14,273 nt of DNA from CAYLNK01 sp964384675 (GTDB taxonomy: Bacteria > Acidobacteriota > Thermoanaerobaculia > UBA5066): the NCBI GenBank assembly GCA_964384675.1, contig CAYLNK010000157.1:1-14273 (forward strand), in the 5' to 3' direction. The position numbers and the translations under genes were made by a program. The notes under the pieces were generated by a model, which saw only the letters and a program-made list of their open reading frames with translations, was not told the origin of the DNA and did no database searches. Shown piece by piece: positions 1 through 6,915 of the stretch (position 1 is its first letter; every line of letters starts with the position of its first letter).

Positions 1-2026
1 CGAAGCGGGCGGCGTCGCGGGGCCGCGCGATCGACTCCTCCACGAAGGAGCTGAGCGGCGCGAGGTCCGCGACCGGCAGGCCCGGGTCGACGCGCCGCAC
101 CGCCGCGCGCACGTCCTCCGCGCGCGGCGACCCGCCGACCACGTAGGTCATGAACCGGCTCGGGTCCTGCGCCGAGGCCAGGTAGATCGTCTCGCGCGGC
201 GCGGCACCGAGGCTTCCCAGACGCACGTCCCCCACCACGCCGACGATCGTCACCTCGAGCCCGGGAGGCGGCCCCCAGCGGAGCCGGAGGCGCTGTCCGA
301 GAGGGTCCCGGCCCGGCCAGAGCGTGCGGGCGACCGTCCCGTCGACGACCGCGCTCGGCGGCTGTCCCGCCCGGTCCCCGGTCCCGAACGTCCGTCCGGC
401 GAGGAGCGGGATCCCGAGCGCCCGGAAGAGGCCGGGGGTCACGATCCGGATGTCCGCGACCGGTGCGGTGCCGGCCGTCGGCTCGGGACGATCGAGCGCG
501 TGGAACGACGTCGCCGCGCCGGTGGTGAACGGCCGCCAGCTCATCGCGCCCGCTTCGCCGGCCCCAGGGAGCGTCCGGAGCTCGTCGACGACACGCTCGT
601 GGAAGCGCGTCACGGCGGCGTCGTCCCGGTAAGCGGCCCCGGAGACGGCCACGCGGAACGAGACCACCCCCTCCGCGCGGAACCCCGGGTCGACGTGCGC
701 GAGGCGCAGGAAGCTCCGTCCGACCAGGCCCGCCACCACGAGAAGCGCCGCCGAGACGGCCAGCTCCACGAGCACGAGGAGGCGCCCGGCCCGGCGCGCC
801 GAGGGGTCCAGGCTGGACGCGCCCGCGCCGTCGCGCAGGTCGACGCCGGCGGTCGAGGCGACCCGCGCGAGGGGAGCCACGGAGACGAGGAGGCCCGCGA
901 CGAGCGCGGTCGCCAGCGTGAGGGAGAGCGACCGGGCGTCGGGTCGCGCGGGCAACAGCTCCGCGAAACCCGCCGGGAGCACGGAGGACAGGAACGGGAG
1001 GACGGCCTCGCCCAGCAGCGCGCCGAGGGCCCCCGAGAGGAGCGCCAGGAGAAGAGCCTCCATCGCCACGGGGACGACGAGACGCCCGATCGGAGCGCCC
1101 AGCGAGACCCTCACCGCGCGGTCGCGGTCGCGGGAGAGGGCCCGGGCGAGAAGCAGGCTCCCCGCGTTCACGCAGGCGATCAGGAGGAGGAGGCCCGCGC
1201 CGGAGACGAGGAGGACGAGGACGGGACGGACGTCGCGCCGGAGGTCCTCGGCGAGGCCGAACGCGGCCGCGCCCCAGCCCGCGTTCCGGCGGGGGTCCTC
1301 GACGGCGAGCTGGCCCGCGAGCGCGGCCACCTCGGCGCGTGCCGACTCTATCGACACGCCGGCGCGCAGCCGTCCGATCCCCGTGAGCCACCGTCCGCTC
1401 GTGGTGCGGAAGGCGTCGTCCTCGGTGAGGGGGACCCAGACTCGGGCGCGAGCGGGAATCACAACCGTGTCCGGAATGACGCCCACCACCGTGGTCGGCT
1501 GCCCTCCCAGGTAGATCGGCCGGCCGACGGCGCCGGGATCCGCGCCGAGGCGCGTCCGCCAGAAGGCGCGGCTCACCACGGCGACGTCGGGAGCCCCGGG
1601 GCGCGAGTCGTCCGCGCGAAGCGTACGCCCCATCACCGGCGCCACGCCGAGGACGTCGAAGAACCCCGAGGTGACGGCGCCGATCGGAACGCGCTCCGGC
1701 GTGCCGGGTCCGGTGAGGTTGGACTCCCACGCGGCGTGGCCCGCCAGCGCCTCGAAGGAACGGCTCCGCTCGCGCCACGCGGTGAGGTTCGCGGGGCTGA
1801 CGACGTTCCGTTCGACGTGCCGCCGCGCGTCGTTCTCCCAGATCGCGGCCAGGCGGCCTGGATCCCGGAACGGAAGAGGGCGGAGGAGCGTCACGTCGGC
1901 GAGCCGGAGCGCAGCCGTGCAGGCGCCGAGCCCGAGGGCCAGCGCTCCGATCGCCAGGGCCGAGGAGCCCGGGCTCCTCCGGAGCGAGCGGACCGCGTCG
2001 CGGAAGTCCTGAGTCGAGCTCGCCAT
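1..2026 (-). CDS. ADOP-family FtsX/MacB-like ABC permease (3' end cut off by the window edge)
   Basis: Reading the minus strand from the ATG at 2026-2024 gives 675 open codons that run off the left edge without a stop. The protein starts MASSTQDFRDAVRSLRRSPG, the usual N-terminus of acidobacterial duplicated orphan permeases. A first membrane helix (about 22-45) precedes a MacB-type periplasmic domain (about 55-260). Then come an FtsX-like core (helices about 268-296, 318-348 and 366-388, with the motif LLLLIACVNAGSLLLARA), a helix at about 414-436, and a second periplasmic domain (about 445-660). The family is normally near 800 residues, so the last helix bundle (about 125 residues) lies outside. 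No ATP-binding domain or ATPase neighbour is seen. Such permeases are presumed to act in the inner membrane on macrolide-like compounds, lipids or signals; the substrate is unknown. It is transcribed away from the hydrolase gene at 2194. The start is fixed by GGAGG five bases upstream. Confidence 0.93.
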   Translation of the reverse strand, partial: MASSTQDFRDAVRSLRRSPGSSALAIGALALGLGACTAALRLADVTLLRPLPFRDPGRLAAIWENDARRHVERNVVSPANLTAWRERSRSFEALAGHAAWESNLTGPGTPERVPIGAVTSGFFDVLGVAPVMGRTLRADDSRPGAPDVAVVSRAFWRTRLGADPGAVGRPIYLGGQPTTVVGVIPDTVVIPARARVWVPLTEDDAFRTTSGRWLTGIGRLRAGVSIESARAEVAALAGQLAVEDPRRNAGWGAAAFGLAEDLRRDVRPVLVLLVSGAGLLLLIACVNAGSLLLARALSRDRDRAVRVSLGAPIGRLVVPVAMEALLLALLSGALGALLGEAVLPFLSSVLPAGFAELLPARPDARSLSLTLATALVAGLLVSVAPLARVASTAGVDLRDGAGASSLDPSARRAGRLLVLVELAVSAALLVVAGLVGRSFLRLAHVDPGFRAEGVVSFRVAVSGAAYRDDAAVTRFHERVVDELRTLPGAGEAGAMSWRPFTTGAATSFHALDRPEPTAGTAPVADIRIVTPGLFRALGIPLLAGRTFGTGDRAGQPPSAVVDGTVARTLWPGRDPLGQRLRLRWGPPPGLEVTIVGVVGDVRLGSLGAAPRETIYLASAQDPSRFMTYVVGGSPRAEDVRAAVRRVDPGLPVADLAPLSSFVEESIARPRDAARF

Positions 2027-2031
2027 GAAGT

Positions 2032-2036
2032 CCTCC
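2032..2036 (-). promoter_or_regulatory. Ribosome binding site of the left permease gene
   Basis: On the minus strand GGAGG sits five bases before the ATG at 2026-2024. It decides this start, because no better-placed in-frame start is seen. Confidence 0.8.
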
Positions 2037-2183
2037 GGCCTCTCCGTCTACACGACCCGTGCCAGCCGTTTCCCGCCGACCGACGCCACCGAACGCGCCG
2101 GGCTCGTCCGCTCGTGGGACGCCCGCGATCGGTTCCGGCACGAAACCGTCCCGCTCGGGCTTCGTACCACGGGAGTCCCGTCC

Positions 2184-2188
2184 GGAGG
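2184..2188 (+). promoter_or_regulatory. Ribosome binding site of the first hydrolase gene
   Basis: GGAGG lies five bases before the ATG at 2194. It selects this start over the upstream in-frame ATG at 2059, which would add 45 proline- and arginine-rich residues ahead of an obvious signal peptide. Confidence 0.85.
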
Positions 2189-2193
2189 TGTCG

Positions 2194-3363
2194 ATGCGTC
2201 GAGCGCTGGTCGTCTTCCTGGCCTTCGTAGGGTTCCCCGCGGAGTCGCAGATCCGTCCTTACGACGTCACGACCTACCCCGTCGTCTACCAGGTTCCCGG
2301 CATGTCCGCGGTCACGGCCCGGACCGGGGTCGTCTACGCGAAGGGGGCCGAGGGCGACCTGAAGGCGGACATCTACCTTCCGTCGCCGGCGCCGAAGGAG
2401 GCGCGCTGGCCTGCGGTTGTCTTCGTCAACGGAGTCGGCGGCAAGCTGAACGAGTGGGAGATCTACCGGAGCTGGGCGCGTCTCGTGGCTGCCCACGGGA
2501 TGGTCGGCGTGACGGCCGAGACGGAGCGCGGGTCGACGGGCGCGAACCTGGCGTCGCTGGTGGAGCGTCTCCGGGGCGACGCGGCGTCGTTCGGGATCGA
2601 CCCGGAGCGGATCGCGCTCTGGAGCTGCTCGGCCAACGTCCCCACGGCGTACGCCTACCTCATGGAGAAGGCCCCCGAGGGCGTGAAGGCGGCCGTCGTC
2701 TACTACGGGAATGCCGCCGGCGCCGCGCCGAGGAAGGACCTGCCCGTCTTCTACGTGATGGCGGGGCGCGACGGGCCGGAGCTGAACGCCGCGATCCGCG
2801 CTCTGTGGGGCCGGGCGATCGAGGCGGGGGCGCCGTGGACGATGGTCTCGGCGCCGCGCCTCACGCACGCGTTCGACGGGCTCGACGAGGGAGCCGAGTC
2901 GAAAGCCCTGGTGAAGCAGACCGTCGCGTTCCTGGCCGAGCGCCTCGCGCCTCCCGTACCCGACCCGGTCCCCTCCACCCCGCGCAAGGCGCTCATCCAC
3001 GTCTACGGGAGGGAGACCGCGCAGGCGATCCAGGTCTACCGAGAGGCCGCCGCGAAGGACCCGCGCGACGCGGCCGTCGTGCGCGCGCTCGCCGGCCTGC
3101 AGCACCAGACGAGGGACTACGCCGGCGCGATCGACTCGTATCTCGCGGTCCTCGCGCTCGGCCCGGGCGAGGGCGCTGGGGTCATCCAGTACAACCTCGC
3201 CTGCGCGTACGCCCTCTCGGGGAAGAAGGGCGACGCGCTCGATCGACTGGAGAAGGCCGTGGCCGCCGGCTTCACGCGCAAGCAGCAGTACCTCGCGGAC
3301 GACGACCTCGCGAGCCTCCGGGGGGACCCGCGCTTCGAGAAGCTCGTGGCGCGGCTCCCGTAA
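2194..3363 (+). CDS. Secreted alpha/beta hydrolase (dienelactone-hydrolase-like) with C-terminal TPR-like helices
   Basis: The 389-residue product begins with a signal peptide (residues 1 to about 18, MRRALVVFLAFVGF then PAES), so it should act outside the cytoplasm. Residues about 30-252 form an alpha/beta hydrolase. The oxyanion-side strand is VVFVNGVGG (75-83), and the likely triad is Ser146 in WSCSAN, Asp193 in AGRDG and His225 in LTHAFDG. The elbow is S-C-S-A-N rather than G-x-S-x-G. Residues about 262-389 are helical, with TPR-like repeats (NLACAYALSGKKGDALDRL at 334-352) and the closing motif DDDLASLRGDPRFEKL. The following hydrolase gene starts 15 bases downstream and is probably co-transcribed. 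Substrate is unknown; an ester or small lactone is typical of the fold. Domain calls are fairly sure; catalytic competence is less so. Confidence 0.85.
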   Translation: MRRALVVFLAFVGFPAESQIRPYDVTTYPVVYQVPGMSAVTARTGVVYAKGAEGDLKADIYLPSPAPKEARWPAVVFVNGVGGKLNEWEIYRSWARLVAAHGMVGVTAETERGSTGANLASLVERLRGDAASFGIDPERIALWSCSANVPTAYAYLMEKAPEGVKAAVVYYGNAAGAAPRKDLPVFYVMAGRDGPELNAAIRALWGRAIEAGAPWTMVSAPRLTHAFDGLDEGAESKALVKQTVAFLAERLAPPVPDPVPSTPRKALIHVYGRETAQAIQVYREAAAKDPRDAAVVRALAGLQHQTRDYAGAIDSYLAVLALGPGEGAGVIQYNLACAYALSGKKGDALDRLEKAVAAGFTRKQQYLADDDLASLRGDPRFEKLVARLP

Positions 3364-3378
3364 GCGCCGCAGCCCGTG

Positions 3379-4353
3379 ATGCGGCTTCCGCTCCTCCTGG
3401 GCGTCCTCGCGCTCCTTCACGGCGACCTCGAGACCGCGCTCCGGGCGGGCGATTGGGACGCCGCGCGCGCGATCCTGGCGAAGCAGGTCGCCGCCGAGCC
3501 GGGGAAGTTCGGGGCCGCGTACAACCTGGCGTGCGTGGAGGCCCGCGCCGGCCGCGTCGGCGAGGCGGTCGCCGCGCTCCGGCTGGCGGCCGAGCGTGGA
3601 TTCCCGTTCGTCGCGACGCTCCTGCGCGACGAGGACCTGGACCGCCTCCGGAGCCACCCCGGCTACGCGGCCGTGCTCGAGCGGGTGAAGGAGAACAACG
3701 CCCGCGCGCTGGAGGCGTTCCGGCCGCGCGCCGCGAAGGCGAAGGTGATCCTGAAGCCGCCGCCGGATCGGTCGCGGCCGGCGCCCCTGATCGTGGCGCT
3801 CCATCCGTCCGGCGGCACCGCCGCGACGTTCGCGCCGCTGTTCGTCGACGTCGCGAAGGAGCTCGGTGCCGGGCTGGCCGTTCCGGAGGGGCTGAATCCG
3901 TCCGGCGGCGGCTTCGACTGGGGCGTCCTCGAGCAGGGGACGCTCCTGGTGGAGCGGGCGGTGGAGCGAGCGATGGACGCCTACGCGATCGATCCGAAGC
4001 GCGTGATCCTCGCCGGCTACTCGAACGGAGCCTCGACCGCGCTCGTCATGGCGCTCCGCCGGCCCGAGGCGTACGCCGGGGTCCTCTCGATCGGAGGCTT
4101 CTACGAGGAACGCGTCTCGCCGGTGCCTTCCGGCAAGGCGCTTCCCCGCTTCGCGCTCCTCGTCGGACAGCACGACGACGCGGCCGTGAGCAACCGGCGC
4201 GCGGCCGCGGCCCTCGCAGCCGGTGGGGGTGCGGTCCGGTTGAGGGTCTACGATGGCCTGGGTCACGCTCTCCCGCCCGACCCGAGGGGGGAGATCCGGG
4301 CGGCGCTCCGCTACCTGCTCGGGCTGGACCCTACTCCGCCCGCAGAGCGATGA
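3379..4353 (+). CDS. TPR-like helices followed by an esterase-type alpha/beta hydrolase, probably secreted
   Basis: The product has 324 residues from the ATG at 3379; a GTG at 3376 is an equally possible start adding one residue. No clear ribosome binding site precedes it, so coupling to the gene ending at 3363 is likely. Residues 1-14 (MRLPLLLGVLALLH) look like a short signal peptide. Residues about 15-105 are helical and TPR-like (AYNLACVEARAGRVGEAVAALR at 48-69, then DEDLDRLRSHPGYAAVL). Residues about 118-315 are an alpha/beta hydrolase of the esterase/PHB-depolymerase-like type: LHPSGG (141-146) as oxyanion region, GYSNGAS with Ser215 as nucleophile, Asp266 or Asp267 in GQHDD, and His296 in GLGHALP. 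The triad is complete and canonical, unlike that of its neighbour. The last 23 bases overlap the end of the opposite permease gene. Confidence 0.85.
   Translation: MRLPLLLGVLALLHGDLETALRAGDWDAARAILAKQVAAEPGKFGAAYNLACVEARAGRVGEAVAALRLAAERGFPFVATLLRDEDLDRLRSHPGYAAVLERVKENNARALEAFRPRAAKAKVILKPPPDRSRPAPLIVALHPSGGTAATFAPLFVDVAKELGAGLAVPEGLNPSGGGFDWGVLEQGTLLVERAVERAMDAYAIDPKRVILAGYSNGASTALVMALRRPEAYAGVLSIGGFYEERVSPVPSGKALPRFALLVGQHDDAAVSNRRAAAALAAGGGAVRLRVYDGLGHALPPDPRGEIRAALRYLLGLDPTPPAER
4331..4353. other. Tail-to-tail overlap of hydrolase and permease genes
   Basis: The plus-strand hydrolase stops with TGA at 4351-4353, while the minus-strand permease stops with TAG at 4333-4331. The two coding regions therefore share 23 bases, and there is no room for a separate terminator. 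Confidence 0.9.
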
Positions 4354-6745
4354 CGGGATCGACGGACGCGGCGCGGAGCGCGGGCACGAGGCTCGCGAGG
4401 ACGGCGACCGCGGCCAGGATCGACGGGACCGCGATCCAGGTGAGCGGCTCGAACGCGCCGACGCCGATGAGCAGGCCGGCCAGGACGCGCGTGGCGCCGA
4501 GCGCGAGGAGGGCCCCCAGGACGAGGCCGATCCCGGTCAGGCGCGCCATCCCGCCCACCACGCCCGCGAGGACGTCGGCCGGCCGCGCACCGAGCGCCAC
4601 CCGGACTCCGATCTCCCGCGTCCGCTGGGCCACCGAGTACGACGCCACTCCGTAGATCCCGACGCTCGCCAGGAGCAGCGCCAGGAGGCCGAGGGCTGAG
4701 AGGAGCCGCGCCGCCATCCGCTGGATCGCGTAGGCGGCGCCGGTCACCTGCTCGAGCGTCAGGGTGAGCGCGGCGATCCCCGGATCGACCGCCGTCACCT
4801 CGCGCCGCACCGCGGCCGCGAGCGACTGCGGCGGGACCGAGGTCCGGAGGTGCAGGGCCGAGCCGCCCGGCACGTACTGCGCGTGCGGCGCGTAGAAGAA
4901 CGGAGTCGGGGCCTCGGCGAGCCCGTGGTACTTCCCCGTCTTGACCACTCCGACGATCTCCGCCTCGCCTCCGTGGAAGCGGACCGTCGCGCCGATCGGC
5001 TCGCGGCCCGCGAGGTACCGGCGGGTGAACGCTTCGTTCACCACGATCACGCGTCGCGCCGAGGCGGCGTCCGCGTCGGTGAGGCCGCGTCCGGCGAGGA
5101 GCGGGACCTTCATCACGGAGAAGTAGCTGGGTGAGACGCGGCTCCAGTAGATCCGCATGTTCTCGTCGCGGGCCGGCACGTATCCGGCCACCTCGACCCG
5201 TTCCCAGTCCCCGCCGTCGTAGCCGAGCGGCACGTAGTTGCCGAAGGCGGCGCCCTCCACGCCCGGGAGCCGGGCCACCCGGTCCTCGATGGCGCGATAC
5301 GCCGCGCTCCGCTTCGCGTCGTCCCAGGCGGCCGGCAGGTCGATCCCCGCGAGGAGGACGTTCCCGCGCGCGAAGCCTGTGTCCACGCGCTGCGCGTTGT
5401 CGAGGCTCCGGAGGAAGAGGCCCGTCGCCACGAGGAGGACGAGGGCGAGCGCCGTCTCGGCCACCACCAGGAGGGAGCGGAGCCGGGTCCGGCCCGGGCC
5501 GCCCGAGCCGCCGCGCCCCGCGTCGCCGAGCACGGTCCCGACGCCGAGCCTTCGGACCAGGAGGGCCGGCGCGAGGCCGCAGAGGAGGCCCGTCCCGAGC
5601 GTGACCGCCGCGGCGAACGCCGCCACCCGCAGGTCGAGGCGAGGCTCGAGCGAGATCGGGAGCGGCCCCTCGGGGAAGACCGAGCGCAGGAGCGCGTCGA
5701 TCGGGGCGATGAGCGACAGGCCCGCCGCGCCTCCGAGGACCGACAGCACGCAGCTCTCGGTCAGGAGCTGGCCCAGGAGCCGCCCCTGTCCCGCTCCCAG
5801 GGCGGCGCGCAGGGCGAGCTCGCGCGAGCGGATCGACGCGCGGGCGAGGAGGAGGTTCGCGACGTTCGCGCACGCGATCAGGAGCACCACCGAGACGGCA
5901 CCGAGGAGCGCGACGAAGACCCCGCCGGCGCGCGAGCCCGCGCCGTACGTCGCCTGCTCGGGCCGCACGGCCGTCAGCGTGAGGCCTGCGTTCGACTCTC
6001 CGAGCGCCGCCGCGAGGCGGCGGCCGAAGGCGTCCACCTCGGCGCGGACCGAGGCGAGCGACGTGCCGGGCGCGAGGCGTCCCATCACCGCCAGCCAGCG
6101 GTTCTGCCGGTTGCGCCACCGGTCGTCGCGCCCCCCGAGCACGCGCCACGCCTCGGGGAGCGGGACGTAGAGGTCGAAGGCCAGCCCGTTCACCGTTCCC
6201 TTGAACGAGGCCGGCACGACTCCGGCGACCACGAACGGCTGTCCCCCGATCGTCACCGTCCGGCCGACGACCGAGGGGTTCCCGGCGAAGGCGCGCTGGA
6301 AGAAGCCGTTCCCGAGCACCACGGCCGAGCCGGACGTCGCGTCGAGGAGGCGGCCGTGGAGCGGCCGGATGCCCAGCACGTCGAAGTAGTTCTCGGAGAC
6401 GAACAGCGCCTCCCGTCTCTCGGCCTCGCGGCCCAGGAACGCGACCGGCCGGTGCTGGAACGCGATGAGCCCCGAGAAGCCGCGGCTCCCCTCGCGCAGG
6501 TCCCGGTAGTCGAGGTACGAGGAGTCGATCCGGGAGCCGGACGGCGTGACCGTCTCCACGGCCACGACCTCCTCGGCGCGCGCCACGCCCGGCAGCGGCC
6601 GGAGCAGCACGAGGTCGAGCCAGCCGTACACCGCCGTCGTGGCGCCGATGCCGAGGGCCAGGGTGGCGACCGCCGCGGCCGTGAAGCCGGGGCTCTTCGC
6701 GAAGGAGCGGAGGGCGAGCCGGAGATCGGTGAGCAGCCTGTCCAT
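4331..6745 (-). CDS. ADOP-family FtsX/MacB-like ABC permease, complete
   Basis: From the ATG at 6745-6743 the product has 804 residues, full length for the family. It starts MDRLLTDLRLALRSFAKSPG and ends with the family's typical SVDPVIALRAE. A first helix (about 21-48) is followed by a MacB periplasmic domain (about 55-270). An FtsX core has helices at about 274-302, 323-345 and 374-396. A fourth helix lies at about 423-446, then a second periplasmic domain (about 455-670), then three closing helices (about 680-703, 726-752 and 768-792). The motif RTREIGVRVALGARPADV (708-725) is the usual FtsX loop. No ATPase gene is near. It resembles the permease at 1-2026 in layout but is not closely alike in sequence. 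An upstream in-frame ATG at 6799 would add 18 residues but would overlap the promoter-like sequence, so I prefer 6745. Confidence 0.93.
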   Translation of the reverse strand: MDRLLTDLRLALRSFAKSPGFTAAAVATLALGIGATTAVYGWLDLVLLRPLPGVARAEEVVAVETVTPSGSRIDSSYLDYRDLREGSRGFSGLIAFQHRPVAFLGREAERREALFVSENYFDVLGIRPLHGRLLDATSGSAVVLGNGFFQRAFAGNPSVVGRTVTIGGQPFVVAGVVPASFKGTVNGLAFDLYVPLPEAWRVLGGRDDRWRNRQNRWLAVMGRLAPGTSLASVRAEVDAFGRRLAAALGESNAGLTLTAVRPEQATYGAGSRAGGVFVALLGAVSVVLLIACANVANLLLARASIRSRELALRAALGAGQGRLLGQLLTESCVLSVLGGAAGLSLIAPIDALLRSVFPEGPLPISLEPRLDLRVAAFAAAVTLGTGLLCGLAPALLVRRLGVGTVLGDAGRGGSGGPGRTRLRSLLVVAETALALVLLVATGLFLRSLDNAQRVDTGFARGNVLLAGIDLPAAWDDAKRSAAYRAIEDRVARLPGVEGAAFGNYVPLGYDGGDWERVEVAGYVPARDENMRIYWSRVSPSYFSVMKVPLLAGRGLTDADAASARRVIVVNEAFTRRYLAGREPIGATVRFHGGEAEIVGVVKTGKYHGLAEAPTPFFYAPHAQYVPGGSALHLRTSVPPQSLAAAVRREVTAVDPGIAALTLTLEQVTGAAYAIQRMAARLLSALGLLALLLASVGIYGVASYSVAQRTREIGVRVALGARPADVLAGVVGGMARLTGIGLVLGALLALGATRVLAGLLIGVGAFEPLTWIAVPSILAAVAVLASLVPALRAASVDPVIALRAE

Positions 6746-6753
6746 GAGCGCGT

Positions 6754-6783
6754 ATATGAAAGCGCCGTGCCAGGCCGGGTCAA
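6754..6783 (-). promoter_or_regulatory. Promoter-like sequence directly upstream of the complete permease gene
   Basis: On the minus strand TTGACC (6783-6778) is followed after 18 bases by TCATAT (6759-6754). The -35 is strong and the -10 moderate. A start of transcription about seven bases below the -10 would fall at about 6747, nearly on the ATG at 6745. No ribosome binding site lies between, so the message may be leaderless. Confidence 0.45.
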
Positions 6784-6881
6784 TGGTCGAGTCGTGCAAC
6801 GGCCCTGGCCGTCTCGAGGTGCGGCGTTCCTCGGTGGGACGGGCCCGTCCGCTCCCGGGACACCGGAGGTCCCGGGGCGTC

Positions 6882-6890
6882 TGCTACTCT
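6882..6890 (+). promoter_or_regulatory. Possible extended -10 element for the membrane spermidine-synthase-like gene
   Basis: The sequence TGCTACTCT contains an extended TGn and TAnnnT, 25 bases before the ATG at 6916. No recognisable -35 lies 16-18 bases upstream. Just below it, GCGGGCCCGC (6903-6912) is a perfect ten-base palindrome occupying the place where a ribosome binding site would be expected. The rest of the 6746-6915 spacer shows nothing further. Confidence 0.3.
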
Positions 6891-6915
6891 CGAAACGCGT
6901 GAGCGGGCCCGCGAG

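Larger units (their letters stand above)
2027..2193. promoter_or_regulatory. Divergent intergenic spacer between permease and hydrolase genes
   Basis: This 167-base spacer must hold the promoters of both flanking, divergently read genes. I see a good ribosome binding site at each end but no convincing -35/-10 pair on either strand. A weak TAGACG on the minus strand near 2048 lacks a matching -35. No clear operator palindrome was found. Shared regulation of the two genes is possible but is only inferred from layout. Confidence 0.4.

Noticed and set aside
2059..2193. N-terminal extension of the first hydrolase from the ATG at 2059
   Set aside because: It would bury the signal peptide behind 45 low-complexity residues. 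The GGAGG at 2184-2188 fixes the start at 2194.
500..2230. Plus-strand open frame of 576 codons opposite the left permease
   Set aside because: Its translation is a charged Arg/Gly/Asp/Glu/Pro mixture with no domains, typical of a frame opposite a GC-rich gene. The minus strand gives a clear ADOP permease.
1891..4266. Minus-strand open frame of 791 codons opposite the hydrolase pair
   Set aside because: Low-complexity Arg/Glu/Pro/His-rich translation. The plus strand carries two domain-bearing proteins with signal peptides.
2025..4655. Plus-strand open frame of 876 codons spanning both hydrolases
   Set aside because: It is the wrong frame relative to both hydrolases, is rich in Arg, Gly and Ala only, and runs into the opposite permease.
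4311..6149. Minus-strand open frame of 612 codons inside the complete permease
   Set aside because: A shifted frame of the real permease gene with an Arg/Gly/Pro-rich product and no family features.
6746..6799. 18-residue N-terminal extension of the complete permease
   Set aside because: It overlaps the best promoter-like sequence, and the family usually begins at the MDRLLTDLRLALRS position.
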